The notes: generated by a model from the letters alone, not told the origin. A DNA stretch of 64,000 nt from Streptomyces roseifaciens (GCF_001445655.1 NZ_LNBE01000004.1:310001-374000), one strand, 5' to 3'. Counted from the stretch's first letter, positions 17,870 through 27,371 are shown. A program made the numbers and translations.

Positions 17870-19618
17870 ATGCACCGCAGATCAGACAGATCCGCAGACG
17901 CCCGCCTCGACCGCCGTACGTTCCTCGCGGCAGCGGGGGCCGTGACCACCGCCACCGGCATCGGCCTGGCCCTGGGGGCGGACCCGGTGCCGGCCGTGGC
18001 CCAGCCGCCGGATCCGAGCACGTCCGGGGCGGCGCAGGCCGCCTCGGCGAGCGCGGACGCCGCGGCCGTGGCCGGTCCGAACGGCGCCGGGACCACCCTC
18101 GTCTCGGTGGCCGCCCCGCGCGGCGCCTCCGGCTACCGCAAGCTCGGCGACGGCCCCGGCTGGCCGCGGCAGGTGCGCGGCGAGCTGGCGGGGGCGCAGC
18201 GCGGCCGCGAGGACCGGCGCACGACGCTGGCCTCCTTCGTGCAGTTCACCGACCTACACCTGACGGACGTGCAGCACCCGCTGCGCTACGAGTTCTTCCG
18301 CTCCGGCGAGCCCGGCGCGTGGCGTCCGCACGAGGCGCTGACCCTGCCCGGCGTGGTGTCGCTGATCGAGCGCGTGAACAAGCTTCGGCACGGGCCCGCG
18401 ACCGGTGCGCCGCTGTCCTTCGTCATCACCACCGGGGACAACGGCGACGAGAACGCACGGATCGAGGTCGAGTGGTTCCTCACCGCCATGAGCGGCGGCC
18501 GCATGAACCCCAACACCGGTGACCCGCGCCACTACGAGGGCGTCCAGAACAGCGGGCTGAAGCTCTTCTGGCAGCCCGAGAGCGCCCTGCGCGACCAGGA
18601 CAAGCAGGCCGGCTTCCCGCGCATCCCCGGCTACCTCGGCGCCGCCACCCGCCAGGTCAACAGCCCCGGCCTGAACATCCCCTGGTACTCCACCTACGGC
18701 AACCACGACGGCCTCTCCGGCGGCTGCTACCCGGCCGCGGGCACCTTCATCGCCGAGGCCGCGACCGGCAACAAGAAGCTCCAGACCATCTCCCCCGCCG
18801 AGGCCAAGTGGCTGATGGAGGGCGAGTCCAAGGGCGTCGACCCCAAGGGCAAGCGGATCGAGGAGCTGCTGAAGGCGCACCGGAAGGAGATGCGTACCGT
18901 CACCGCCGATCCCCGCCGCGTGCCGCTGACCTCCCGGCAGTACGTGGCCGCGCACCTCGACGCCCGCTACAAGGGCCGCGGCCCCGTCGGCCACGGCTAC
19001 ACCCGCGACAACCTCGACTCGGGCGACCTCTACTACTCCTTCAGGATCTCCGACAAGGTCATCGGCATCAGCCTCGACACCACCGACCCCGGAGGCCACT
19101 ACCAGGGCTCGCTCGGCACCGGCCAACTGCGCTGGCTGGAGCGCACCTTGAAGCGCTACGCGGACAAGTACGCGCTCGTCTTCAGCCACCACCCCAGCTG
19201 GAGCATGGACAACCTCACCCCCGACCCCACCCACCCCGGCGAGGACCGCCACGACGGCAACGAGCTGATCGCCGTCCTCCAGGGCCACAACAACGTCCTC
19301 GCCTGGATCAACGGCCACAGCCACCGCAACCGGATCCGCCCCCGCGGCACCTTCTGGGAGATCGCCACCGCCTCGCACGTCGACTACCCGCAGCTCGCGC
19401 GCGTCATCGAGATCGCGGACAACCACGACGGCACGGTCTCGCTGTTCACCACGCTCATCGAGTCCGCCGCCCCCTACCGCACCGACCTCGGCGACCTCTC
19501 CCAGACCGGACTCGCCTCCCTCTACCGGGAACTGGCCTTCAACGCCCCCGGATCGGATGTCTCCCTGGCCGGCGCGCCCGCCGACCGCAACACCGAGCTG
19601 CTGCTCTCCCGGCGCTGA
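17870..19618 (+). CDS. Tat-exported metallophosphoesterase (TIGR03767-type)
   Basis: Predicted secreted phosphoesterase of 582 residues. A twin-arginine signal (DRRTFLAAAG then a hydrophobic run) indicates folded export. Calcineurin-type metal motifs are in order: FTDLHLTD, TTGDNGDE, YGNHDG, FSHHPSW and NGHSHRN. This matches the large actinobacterial family of secreted metallophosphoesterases. ATG start with GGGGAGA 6 nt upstream. A PHO-box-like repeat upstream suggests phosphate-starvation induction. Substrate unknown. Confidence 0.88.
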   Translation: MHRRSDRSADARLDRRTFLAAAGAVTTATGIGLALGADPVPAVAQPPDPSTSGAAQAASASADAAAVAGPNGAGTTLVSVAAPRGASGYRKLGDGPGWPRQVRGELAGAQRGREDRRTTLASFVQFTDLHLTDVQHPLRYEFFRSGEPGAWRPHEALTLPGVVSLIERVNKLRHGPATGAPLSFVITTGDNGDENARIEVEWFLTAMSGGRMNPNTGDPRHYEGVQNSGLKLFWQPESALRDQDKQAGFPRIPGYLGAATRQVNSPGLNIPWYSTYGNHDGLSGGCYPAAGTFIAEAATGNKKLQTISPAEAKWLMEGESKGVDPKGKRIEELLKAHRKEMRTVTADPRRVPLTSRQYVAAHLDARYKGRGPVGHGYTRDNLDSGDLYYSFRISDKVIGISLDTTDPGGHYQGSLGTGQLRWLERTLKRYADKYALVFSHHPSWSMDNLTPDPTHPGEDRHDGNELIAVLQGHNNVLAWINGHSHRNRIRPRGTFWEIATASHVDYPQLARVIEIADNHDGTVSLFTTLIESAAPYRTDLGDLSQTGLASLYRELAFNAPGSDVSLAGAPADRNTELLLSRR

Positions 19619-19622
19619 GCCG

Positions 19623-20678
19623 TCACCGGGGCAGCACCACCAGATACGCGGCAGGGTCGCGGTCGGCCGACGCCATCAGGGCGGTACGGACCACCGCGGC
19701 CTGCTGCTCGGGGGTCTCGCGCAGCTTCTTCGGCGTGATGTGCACGACCATGACCCCCAGCCGCTCCAGGTGCTCCCGCTTGCGGAACTGCGCCGACCAC
19801 ACCGCGTCGTCGTCCTGGCGCGGCGTCCGCGAATCGATCTCCACGGCCACGCTGTGCTCGGGCCAGAACGCGTCCACCCGGCCCAGGCACGGGCCTCCCG
19901 GCAGCCGCAGGTCCACGTTCCACAGCGGGGCGGGCAGCCGGTGGTCGCGCACCAGGTCGTAGAGCCGGCCCTCGGCGACGGCCCGGCCCTCGGCCAGCAG
20001 CGTGTCCACCGCGTCCACCACGTGCGCCCGCGCCAGCAGCCGCGCCCGCGTCAACTCCTTGACGACGGCGGCCGCTTCGCAGTGCCCGCCGCGCACCGCC
20101 TCGGCCAGCAGCCGGCGCACCGTGGAGGCGTCGGTGAGCTGGGCGACGGTGTCCGCGACCGCCCGCGCGACCGGCGCCACGGGCACCCCCGTCAGCATCT
20201 GCGGGTGCGGCAGGGCGTGGGCCCGCACGATCCGTACGAAGCCGGACGCCCGCAGCCGGCGGGTACGCGGCACGAGCACGTCGATGTGGTCGAGGGCGAG
20301 CAGCGGCGGCACGGAGGTGAAGCGGTGCAGGGCCAGCGCCGCCGCACCGGTGATCATCGCGGAGCCGTAGGGGCCGGCCGCCGCCTCCCGGGCCGCGGCG
20401 GTGGCGGTGGCGGGGCCCGGCTGGACGGGCGGGCCCTGGGTGCGCGGGACCGTGTACAGCAGGGCGGCGTGCAGCCGCTCCTCGCTGGTGGCGGGCCCCG
20501 TGCGGAGCAGGAAGACCCCGGGCAGCAGCTGCTGCCAGGGGCCGCCGGGGCGGCAGCGCTCCCCGGCGGCAGGTCCGGACACACCGTGGTCGCGCAGCTG
20601 ACGTGCTGTCATGACACGGTGACGGACGTCGGAGAGGTGGTGCAGGGGGCGCGGGGAGAGGGGAGTGTCGGAGTTCAT
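19623..20678 (-). CDS. AbiEi-antitoxin-like / DUF559 nuclease-fold protein
   Basis: A roughly 350-residue protein of a family common in actinobacteria. The N-terminal part (MTARQLRDHGVSG, then WQQLLPGVFLL) looks like the winged-helix of AbiEi-type antitoxins. The C-terminal part (VDAFWPEHSVAVEIDSR, then RKREHLERLGVMVVHITP) has the Asp...Glu-x-Asp pattern of the VSR/DUF559 PD-(D/E)xK fold. No toxin gene (AbiEii) is adjacent, so this is not a typical TA pair. Start uncertain: ATG at 20678 is used, with GGGAA 9 nt upstream; an in-frame GTG lies at 20687. It ends 4 nt from the convergent metallophosphoesterase stop. Confidence 0.65.
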   Translation of the reverse strand: MNSDTPLSPRPLHHLSDVRHRVMTARQLRDHGVSGPAAGERCRPGGPWQQLLPGVFLLRTGPATSEERLHAALLYTVPRTQGPPVQPGPATATAAAREAAAGPYGSAMITGAAALALHRFTSVPPLLALDHIDVLVPRTRRLRASGFVRIVRAHALPHPQMLTGVPVAPVARAVADTVAQLTDASTVRRLLAEAVRGGHCEAAAVVKELTRARLLARAHVVDAVDTLLAEGRAVAEGRLYDLVRDHRLPAPLWNVDLRLPGGPCLGRVDAFWPEHSVAVEIDSRTPRQDDDAVWSAQFRKREHLERLGVMVVHITPKKLRETPEQQAAVVRTALMASADRDPAAYLVVLPR

Positions 20679-20849
20679 GCCGGGCACGTTCCCGCGCCCG
20701 CGGTGGGCCCTAACCCGGTGTTACACGCCCGTCGACAATTCCGGACAACGCCGCCCTAAAGTACGGGTGTTCGACGGTCGCCCCGGCTATCGGCCCGGGA
20801 GGGGCGACACCCCTTCTCGCGCTGCCGAAGGCGGCCTCCTGTGTCCGCC

Positions 20850-20876
20850 CCGGCTGCGGGAGCACCCCGCAGCCGG
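20850..20876 (-). terminator. Hairpin downstream of second pepN
   Basis: CCGGCTGCGGG pairs perfectly with CCCGCAGCCGG (11 bp, 5-nt loop) just beyond the minus-strand stop of the second aminopeptidase. Confidence 0.75.
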
Positions 20877-20899
20877 ACCGTACCCCCGTACCCGCGGCC

Positions 20900-23491
20900 T
20901 TAGTCCGCGACGGCGTCCCGTTCCTGCGCCCGCAGCGCACGGGCGAGGTCGTCGCGAGCCTCCAGCACGAGCCGCCGCAGCGCCGCAGGCGCGTCCGCGT
21001 GCTCCGCGAGCCACGCGTCGGCCGCACCGAGGGTGCGGGAGTCGTCCTGCAGCATCGGGAACAGCCCCCGCACGACGGCCATGGCGTACTCGATGGACCG
21101 CTCGCGCCAGATGCCCTCGATCACCGCGAAGTAGCGCTCGGCGTACTGCGCGAGGAGCTCCCGCTGCCCGGGCTGGTCGAAGCCCGCGATGGTGGCCTCG
21201 GCCAGGGCGTTGGAGAGCTTGTCGGAGGCGACGACCGCCTGCCAGGCCTCCTCCTTCACCCCGGCGGAGGGCCGGGAGGCCAGGCAGCGGACGCGGTGCC
21301 GTTCGCCGGAGGCGGTGTTGTCGCGGGCGAGCTCCGCGCCGATCGCCGCCTCGTCGGCCGCGCCCTGCGCCGCCAGCGCGGCCAGGAACGCCCAGCGCAG
21401 CTCCTGGTCCACCTCCAGCCCGTCGATCTTCGCGGTCCCCTCCAGCAGGCCGCGCAGCAGCTGCAGGTCGGAGGGGGAGGAGGCGAGCTGGGCGACGAAG
21501 CGCGCCCACGCCAGCTGGTGGCCGCTGCCGGGCTCGGCGAGCCGCAGCTCGCGCAGCGCGCCCTCGGCGAGGAGCCGGCCGCCCTCCTCGCGCCACTCGG
21601 GCGCCGCGTAGTGCACGAGGGCCGTCCGCGCCCACGCCTGCAGCATCTGCAGCACGCCGACCTCGCTCTCGGCGCCCGCGAACCGCTCCACGAGCGAGAG
21701 GAAGTCGCGGGCGGGCATCAGCCCGTCGCGGGTGAGGTTCCACAGCGCCGACCAGCACAGGGCGCGCGCGAGCGGGTCCACGAGGTCGCCGAGGTGGGCG
21801 CGCAGCGTCGCCAGCGAGCCCTCGTCGAAGCGCACCTTGCAGTACGTCAGGTCGTCGTCGTTGACCAGGATCAGCTCCGGGTGCTCGGCCCCGGCCAGCT
21901 CGGCCACGACCGTGCGCGGGCCGGCGACGTCGACCTCGGTGCGGGCGTAGCGCACCAGCGCGCCGCCGGCGTCGCGGCGGTAGAGGCCCACGGCCACGCG
22001 GTGCGGGCGCAGCTCGGGGTGCTCGGGCGAGGCCTCCTGCAGGATCGCGAGCTCGGTGATCCGGTCGGCGGCGTCGTACGTGGCGAGCGGCGTGAGCGAG
22101 TTGACGCCCGCGGTCTGCAGCCAGGAGCGCGCCCAGGCGCCCATGTCCCGGCCGGAGGTCTCCTCCAGCACCTCCAGCAGGTCGGTCAGGCGGGTGTTGC
22201 CGAAGGCGTGCCGCTTGAAGTAGCGCCGGGCGCCCTCCAGGAAGGCGTCGCGCCCCGCGTAGGCGACGAGCTGCTTGAGCACCGAGGCGCCCTTGGCGTA
22301 GGTGATGCCGTCGAAGTTGAGCTTGGCCTCCTCCAGGTCGTGGATGTCGGCCGTGACCGGGTGCGTGGAGGGCAGCTGGTCGGCGCGGTACGCCCACGCC
22401 TTGCGCCGGTTGGCGAAGGTGATCCAGCCGTGGTCGAAGCGGGTCGCCTCCACCATCGAGAAGGTCCCCATGAAGTCGGCGAAGGACTCCTTCAGCCACA
22501 GGTCGTCCCACCACTCCATGGTGACCAGGTCGCCGAACCACATGTGCGCCATCTCGTGCAGGATGACGTTGGCCCGGCCCTCGTAGGACGTCTGCGTCAC
22601 CTTGCCGCGGAAGACGAACTCCTCGCGGAAGGTCACCAGGCCCGGGTTCTCCATCGCGCCGAGGTTGTACTCGGGCACGAACGCCTGGTCGTACTTCCCG
22701 AACGGGTACGGGTAGTCGAAGTTGTCGTGGAAGAAGTCCAGGCCCTGCTTGGTGACGGTGAAGATGTCGTCCGCGTCGAAGTGCCGGGCCAGGCCCTTGC
22801 GGCACAGCGCGCCCAGCGGGATCTCCAGGACGGTGCCGTCGGGCAGCTTGCGGCTGTAGTGGTCGCGGACCACGTGGTACGGGCCGGCGACGACCGCCGT
22901 GATGTACGTGGAGATCGGCAGCGTCTGCGCGAACCGCCAGGTGGCGGCGGACGGCGCGACCGGCTCGGGCTCGCCCACCTGTGCGCCGTTGCCCAGCACC
23001 GTCCAGCCGGCGGGCGCGGTCACCGAGAGGGCGAAGGGCGCCTTGAGGTCCGGCTGCTCGAAGTCGGCGAAGACGCGGCGGGCGTCGGCCGGCTCGTACT
23101 GGGTGTAGAGGTAGACCTCGCCGTCCTCGGGGTCCTCGAAGCGGTGCAGGCCCTCGCCGGTCCGGCTGTAGGCGCACTGCGCGTCCACGACCAGGACGTT
23201 CTCGGCGGCCAGGTCCGTGAGCGCGATGCGCGAGCCGTCGAAGACGGCGGCCGGGTCCAGGGCGCGGCCGTTCAGGGTCACGGACGTCACGGCGGGCGCC
23301 AGCAGGTCGGCGAACGTCGCGGCCCCGGGCTCGGTGCAGCGGAAGCGCACCGTGGTGACCGACCGGAACGTCCGGTGCTCCTGTCCCGCCCCCACCGCGG
23401 ACCGAAGGTCGAGGGCCACCTCGTAGCCGTCCACGGCCAGCAGCCGGGCCCGCTCGCGGGCCTCCTCGCGGGTCAGGTTCTCACCGGGCAC
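20900..23491 (-). CDS. pepN: Aminopeptidase N (M1 family), second copy
   Basis: Paralogue of the enzyme at 8.7-11.3 kb, 863 residues, same layout: GAMEN at 278-282, zinc site HEMAH at 312-316 and Glu335 in WLKESFA. The two proteins share long identical stretches around the active site (for example KYDQ.FVPE, LPSTHPV/I, NFDGITYAKGASVLKQLVAY) but differ elsewhere, so the duplication is old. GTG start with AAGGAG 8 nt upstream. Divergent from the oxidoreductase gene with 106 nt between them. Confidence 0.95.
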   Translation of the reverse strand: MPGENLTREEARERARLLAVDGYEVALDLRSAVGAGQEHRTFRSVTTVRFRCTEPGAATFADLLAPAVTSVTLNGRALDPAAVFDGSRIALTDLAAENVLVVDAQCAYSRTGEGLHRFEDPEDGEVYLYTQYEPADARRVFADFEQPDLKAPFALSVTAPAGWTVLGNGAQVGEPEPVAPSAATWRFAQTLPISTYITAVVAGPYHVVRDHYSRKLPDGTVLEIPLGALCRKGLARHFDADDIFTVTKQGLDFFHDNFDYPYPFGKYDQAFVPEYNLGAMENPGLVTFREEFVFRGKVTQTSYEGRANVILHEMAHMWFGDLVTMEWWDDLWLKESFADFMGTFSMVEATRFDHGWITFANRRKAWAYRADQLPSTHPVTADIHDLEEAKLNFDGITYAKGASVLKQLVAYAGRDAFLEGARRYFKRHAFGNTRLTDLLEVLEETSGRDMGAWARSWLQTAGVNSLTPLATYDAADRITELAILQEASPEHPELRPHRVAVGLYRRDAGGALVRYARTEVDVAGPRTVVAELAGAEHPELILVNDDDLTYCKVRFDEGSLATLRAHLGDLVDPLARALCWSALWNLTRDGLMPARDFLSLVERFAGAESEVGVLQMLQAWARTALVHYAAPEWREEGGRLLAEGALRELRLAEPGSGHQLAWARFVAQLASSPSDLQLLRGLLEGTAKIDGLEVDQELRWAFLAALAAQGAADEAAIGAELARDNTASGERHRVRCLASRPSAGVKEEAWQAVVASDKLSNALAEATIAGFDQPGQRELLAQYAERYFAVIEGIWRERSIEYAMAVVRGLFPMLQDDSRTLGAADAWLAEHADAPAALRRLVLEARDDLARALRAQERDAVAD

Positions 23492-23597
23492 GTCGGGACT
23501 CCTTCGGCTGGATGATGTGTCTCTGGCAACAGCGGAATCATGGCACGGGGTGTCTTTGTTGAAACGGCGACCGAATGGCCCTTCTGAGGAGATCTAC

Positions 23598-24236
23598 GTG
23601 ACTGCCGTGGAGAAGACCCCCGCCGACTTCTGGTTCGACCCGCTGTGCCCCTGGGCCTGGATGACCTCGCGCTGGATGCTGGAGGTCGAGAAGGTCCGCC
23701 CGGTCGAGGTGCGCTGGCACGTCATGAGCCTGGCCGTCCTCAACGAGGACAAGCTCGACACGATGGACGAGCGCATGCGCACGATCATGCGGACCGAGGC
23801 GTGGGGCCCGGTGCGCGTGTGCATCGCCGCCGCGGCCAAGCACGGCGAGCAGGTCCTCGGCCCGCTCTACACGGCCCTCGGCACCCGCTTCCACAACCAG
23901 GGCCTGCCCCGGGACCACGCGACGATCGTCGCCGCCCTGGAAGAGGCGGGCCTGCCGGCCGAGCTCGCGGACGTCGCCCGCTCGGACGCCTTCGACGCCG
24001 AGCTGCGCGCCTCGCACGAGGAGGGCATCACCAAGGTCGGCCAGGACGTCGGCACGCCGATCATCGCGGTGCCGGGCGCGGACGGCGAGCAGATCGCCTT
24101 CTTCGGCCCCGTCGTCACGCCCGCCCCCAAGGGCGAGGCCGCGGCGAGACTGTGGGACGGCACGCTGCTGGTCGCCTCGACGCCGGGCTTCTACGAGATC
24201 AAGCGCACGCGGACGCAGGGCCCGGTCTTCGACTGA
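23598..24236 (+). CDS. DsbA-family oxidoreductase, Rv2466c-like, with CPWA active site
   Basis: A cytoplasmic thioredoxin-fold protein of 212 residues resembling mycothiol-dependent nitroreductase/mycoredoxin Rv2466c: FWFDPLCPWAWMTSRWM at the N-terminus, a helical insert, and a cis-Pro loop (VGTPIIAVPG). The motif here is C17-P-W-A20; as I recall the mycobacterial protein has CPWC, so the second cysteine is missing and a monothiol mechanism with mycothiol is likely. GTG start at 23598 is fixed by GAGGAGAT 5 nt upstream, discarding an earlier in-frame start. Confidence 0.85.
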   Translation: MTAVEKTPADFWFDPLCPWAWMTSRWMLEVEKVRPVEVRWHVMSLAVLNEDKLDTMDERMRTIMRTEAWGPVRVCIAAAAKHGEQVLGPLYTALGTRFHNQGLPRDHATIVAALEEAGLPAELADVARSDAFDAELRASHEEGITKVGQDVGTPIIAVPGADGEQIAFFGPVVTPAPKGEAAARLWDGTLLVASTPGFYEIKRTRTQGPVFD

Positions 24237-24269
24237 GCCCTCCGGCGGGCGATCCGACCCGGCGTCCCT

Positions 24270-24275
24270 TAATGT
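24270..24275 (+). promoter_or_regulatory. -10 element giving a leaderless transcript
   Basis: TAATGT fits the TANNNT -10 consensus and ends 6 nt before the ATG at 24282, where no ribosome-binding site exists. Transcription would begin at or next to the start codon. Confidence 0.55.
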
Positions 24276-24281
24276 CCCGGT

Positions 24282-24875
24282 ATGGGGCAGACCGATCTCA
24301 CCCCGCCGCTGGGCTTCGACGGGGGCCGGGCGGACGGGGACACGCCGGCCGCAGGCCACTACGCGGAGCTGCCCGTACGCCCGTACGACCTGCTGCTGCG
24401 CGCGGGCTGCCGGGCCCTGGTCCCGCTGCGGTCCGCACTGGGCCTGCGCCGCGCGGCGGCGGCCCTGCGCCACTACCTGCGCGGCAACGGCGCCGCCCAC
24501 CGCGTGGACGCGGAGGCCCTGCTAGCCCTCCCGGCCGTGCGCTCCGCCGCCGGGGAGCAGCTCGACCGCTGGCGCGCCGAGGCCCTGGAGCGGTGGCGCG
24601 ACGGGCCCCGTACCGCCGCGGCCTACCCCGCGGACAGCGGCTGGCGCGAGGTGGAGCTCCCGCGGACGTGGGGGAGCGTGGACTGGCGGCTGGCACTGCA
24701 CGCCTTCGAGTACAGGCTGACGGGGACGGTACGGGTCGCCGCCGACGGCACGGCCTCGGCCGACTACCGCTTCGCGGTGCACACCTGCTGGGACGCGGGG
24801 CGGTTCGCCCGGCTGCACGACGTGGGGCTCGCGAAGGGGTTCACGGTGACGGGCGAGGCGTTCGGCCACGCATGA
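24282..24875 (+). CDS. Conserved hypothetical protein
   Basis: A 197-residue protein I do not recognise. It is Arg/Ala-rich in the first 100 residues with amphipathic helices (DLLLRAGCRALVPLRSA). The C-terminal half looks like a beta-rich fold (WREVELPRTWGSVDWRLAL, then GTVRVAADGTASADYRFAV) ending in helical GLAKGFTVTG. No signal peptide or membrane helix. The -10 element TAATGT lies 6 nt before the ATG, so it is probably leaderless. A strong terminator follows. Confidence 0.6.
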   Translation: MGQTDLTPPLGFDGGRADGDTPAAGHYAELPVRPYDLLLRAGCRALVPLRSALGLRRAAAALRHYLRGNGAAHRVDAEALLALPAVRSAAGEQLDRWRAEALERWRDGPRTAAAYPADSGWREVELPRTWGSVDWRLALHAFEYRLTGTVRVAADGTASADYRFAVHTCWDAGRFARLHDVGLAKGFTVTGEAFGHA

Positions 24876-24883
24876 ACGAGAGT

Positions 24884-24914
24884 GAGAAGGCCCCCGCGGT
24901 GCGGGGGCCTTCTC
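24884..24914. terminator. Bidirectional terminator hairpin
   Basis: GAGAAGGCCCCCGC pairs perfectly with GCGGGGGCCTTCTC (14 bp, 3-nt loop) between convergent genes, serving the hypothetical gene and possibly sodF. Confidence 0.85.
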
Positions 24915-24977
24915 CGCCTGCTCCGTGAAGGGTGAGAAGACGATCACGAGCAGGACAGCGGTGAATTCCTTACGGAA

Positions 24978-25616
24978 TTACGGAACCAGCAGCAGGTTGC
25001 CGCGCTGCTTGGCGGCCTCGAAGCGCTTCGCGACGTCCTGCCAGTTGACGACCGCCCACATGGCGTCGATGAAGTCGACCTTCTGGTTCTTGTACTGCAG
25101 GTAGAAGGCGTGCTCCCAGGCGTCGAAGACCAGGATCGGGACCGAGCCCTGGCCGACGTTGCCCTGGTGGTCGTAGACCTGCTCGACGATCAGCTTGCCG
25201 CTGATGGGCTCGTAGGCGAGGACGCCCCAGCCGGAGCCCTGGGTGGTCGCGGAGGCCTTGGTCAGCTGCGCCTTGAACTTGGCGAAGGAGCCGAAGGACT
25301 CGGCGATGGCGTCGGCGAGCTCGCCCACGCCGTCCTTGTCCAGGGGCTCGCCGCCGCCGTCGCCGGACATGTTCTGCCAGTAGATGCTGTGCAGGATGTG
25401 ACCGGAGAGGTGGAAGGCCAGGTTCTTCTCCAGGCCGTTGATGGCGCCCCACTGGTCCTTGTCGCGGGCCTCGGCGAGCTGCTCCAGGGTGTCGTTCGCG
25501 CCCTTGACGTACGCCGCGTGGTGCTTGTCGTGGTGCAGCTCGATGATCTTCGCGTCGATCGTCGGCTGCAGCGCAGCGTAATCGTAGGGAAGTTCAGGAA
25601 GTGTGTAGATGGCCAT
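24978..25616 (-). CDS. sodF: Superoxide dismutase, Fe/Mn family
   Basis: Converts superoxide to oxygen and peroxide in the cytoplasm. 212 residues, standard length. Metal ligands are seen as His28 (ELHHDKHH), the His of LHSIYW, and Asp and His in [10 protein letters not shown]. In S. coelicolor the Fe enzyme SodF is repressed by the nickel regulator Nur when Ni-SOD is available; a matching operator is present just upstream here, which supports the sodF name over a Mn enzyme. ATG start. Confidence 0.95.
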   Translation of the reverse strand: MAIYTLPELPYDYAALQPTIDAKIIELHHDKHHAAYVKGANDTLEQLAEARDKDQWGAINGLEKNLAFHLSGHILHSIYWQNMSGDGGGEPLDKDGVGELADAIAESFGSFAKFKAQLTKASATTQGSGWGVLAYEPISGKLIVEQVYDHQGNVGQGSVPILVFDAWEHAFYLQYKNQKVDFIDAMWAVVNWQDVAKRFEAAKQRGNLLLVP

Positions 25617-25637
25617 GCCGAGCCCTCCGACTGCTTA

Positions 25638-25654
25638 TTGCAATTAACTTGCAG
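25638..25654. promoter_or_regulatory. Nur-box-like nickel-responsive operator
   Basis: TTGCAA-TTAAC-TTGCAG lies 22-38 nt upstream of the sodF start and matches the S. coelicolor Nur box (TTGCAA-N5-TTGCAA) at all but one base. Binding here would cover the promoter. Confidence 0.8.
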
Positions 25655-25716
25655 GTAGACGCTACCAGCAAGAACAACTGACGGGCCGTAAGGGTCGGCG
25701 ATCTCCTACGAAAGAC

Positions 25717-25759
25717 CGAGGCGGGCTAGGTCCTGAAGATCAGGACCCAGCCCGCCTCG
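25717..25759 (-). terminator. Hairpin downstream of first permease
   Basis: A 20-nt arm beginning CGAGGCGGGCT pairs with its complement with a single mismatch and a 3-nt loop. It lies just past the minus-strand permease stop. Confidence 0.8.
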
Positions 25760-25805
25760 TGGGGGGTGTGGGTGGTGGCCGAACGGTGCGGTCAGCGGAC
25801 CGCGG

Positions 25806-27218
25806 TCAGTGCTTCGCGGCCGTCATGCGCTGCCGGACGTAGCCGATGAGGGCGAGGGCGCCCGTCAGCCCGGCGGTGAAGTACAGCTGGACGCGGGTGT
25901 CCTCCTCGCGCAGCATCAGCGAGAGGACCGCCACGATGCCGGCCAGGGCCACCCAGGTCAGACCCGGGAAGAGCCACATCTTCACCACGAGCTTCTCCGG
26001 CGCCGAGCGCTCCAGCTGCCGGCGCATCCGCAGCTGGGTGACGGCGATGAAGCCCCACACCACGAGCACCGCGGCGCCCGTCATGTACAGCAGCCACTTG
26101 AAGACGGTGTCGGGCCACCAGTAGCTGAGCAGGACGGCGAAGAAGCCGAAGGCGGAGGAGGCGATCACGGTCAGCCGCGGCACGCCGCCGGTGACCTTGG
26201 CCAGGAACCGCGGGCCCTCGCCGCGCATGACCAGGGAGTGCGACATCCGGGAGGCGCCGTAGATGTTGGCGTTCATCGCGGAGAGCAGGGCGACCAGGAC
26301 GATGACGTTCATGATCTGCCCGGCGGCCGGGATGTCGAGGTGCTTGAGCACCGCCACGTAGGGGCCGTCCGTCAGGAGCGCCTTGTCGTTCCAGGGCAGC
26401 ACGGTGACGATGACCAGCATCGAGCCGACGTAGAAGAGGGCGATCCGCCACATCGCCGTGCGGACGGCCTGGGCGACGCCCTTGACCGGGTGCTCGGACT
26501 CGGCCGCCGCGATCGTCACCGTCTCCAGGCCGCCGTAGGCGAAGACGGAGGCGAGCAGGCCCACGACCAGGCCGTTGGCGCCGTTGGGGACGAAGCCGCC
26601 GTGACCGGTGAGGTTGTCGGAGCCCGGGGCCTCGGTGCCCGGCAGCGCGCCGAAGATGGCGAGGACGCCCAGGAGGAGGAAGACGCCGATCGCGGCGACC
26701 TTGAGCGCCGCGAACCAGAATTCGAACTCGCCGAAGTTGCTGACCGCCGCGAGGTTCGTCCCGCAGAAGACGGCCATGAAGATCAGCACCCACATCCACG
26801 AGGCCGTGGAGGGGAACCAGGACTGCATGATGTGGGCCGCACCGATCGCCTCCACGGCGATGCCCACACAGAGCTCGACCCAGAACATCCAGCCGGCGGC
26901 GAAGCCAGCCCAGGGGCCTATCGCCTTCTCGGCGTGCACGGAGAACGTGCCCGAGGACGGGTTGGCCGCGGCCATCTCGCCCAGCATCCGCATCACGAGC
27001 ATCACGAGCAGTCCGGAGACCGCATAGGCGAGCACGATGGCCGGACCGGCCGCGGCGATGCCCGCGCCGGAGCCGACGAAGAGGCCGGCGCCGATGACGC
27101 CGCCGAGGGCGATCATCGACAGATGGCGCTGCTTGAGGCCGTGCGACAGATCCGTGCCGCCCGGCGCCTGGTCGCTGACCGCGCGCTCGGGCGCGGAGGT
27201 CGCAGAAGTCCGAGTCAT
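25806..27218 (-). CDS. APC-family amino acid permease, copy 1
   Basis: A 12-helix cytoplasmic-membrane transporter of 470 residues that couples amino-acid uptake to protons. The first helix carries GGVIGAGLFVGSGAGI, the substrate-binding glycine-rich bend of the amino-acid transporter (AAT/GabP) branch. The start of the soluble part, DLSHGLKQRHLSMIALGG, is near-identical in all three permeases of this cluster. The 150-nt upstream region has a CCTGT-G-ACAGG palindrome. Substrate cannot be assigned. Confidence 0.9.
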   Translation of the reverse strand: MTRTSATSAPERAVSDQAPGGTDLSHGLKQRHLSMIALGGVIGAGLFVGSGAGIAAAGPAIVLAYAVSGLLVMLVMRMLGEMAAANPSSGTFSVHAEKAIGPWAGFAAGWMFWVELCVGIAVEAIGAAHIMQSWFPSTASWMWVLIFMAVFCGTNLAAVSNFGEFEFWFAALKVAAIGVFLLLGVLAIFGALPGTEAPGSDNLTGHGGFVPNGANGLVVGLLASVFAYGGLETVTIAAAESEHPVKGVAQAVRTAMWRIALFYVGSMLVIVTVLPWNDKALLTDGPYVAVLKHLDIPAAGQIMNVIVLVALLSAMNANIYGASRMSHSLVMRGEGPRFLAKVTGGVPRLTVIASSAFGFFAVLLSYWWPDTVFKWLLYMTGAAVLVVWGFIAVTQLRMRRQLERSAPEKLVVKMWLFPGLTWVALAGIVAVLSLMLREEDTRVQLYFTAGLTGALALIGYVRQRMTAAKH

Positions 27219-27371
27219 GGTCGTGTGTGTCCCGTGGGGTGAGAGCGGAAAAGTTGCCTCAGTGTGGGGGTCATGTTCGCCCAGGACAACACCTGTGACA
27301 GGGCTGTCCGATATTCAGACGGCGGTATGACTGTCCGTGCCTGACATCTCGCCAGAAGAGGAAGGAAATCA

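Noticed and set aside
19623..20678. AbiE-type toxin-antitoxin system
   Set aside because: The protein resembles the antitoxin only in part and no AbiEii nucleotidyltransferase gene is adjacent.
20755..20785. LexA/SOS-like box upstream of the AbiEi/DUF559 gene
   Set aside because: Only one half (TCGAAC) matches; the other half reads GTACTT, so it does not meet the palindromic consensus.
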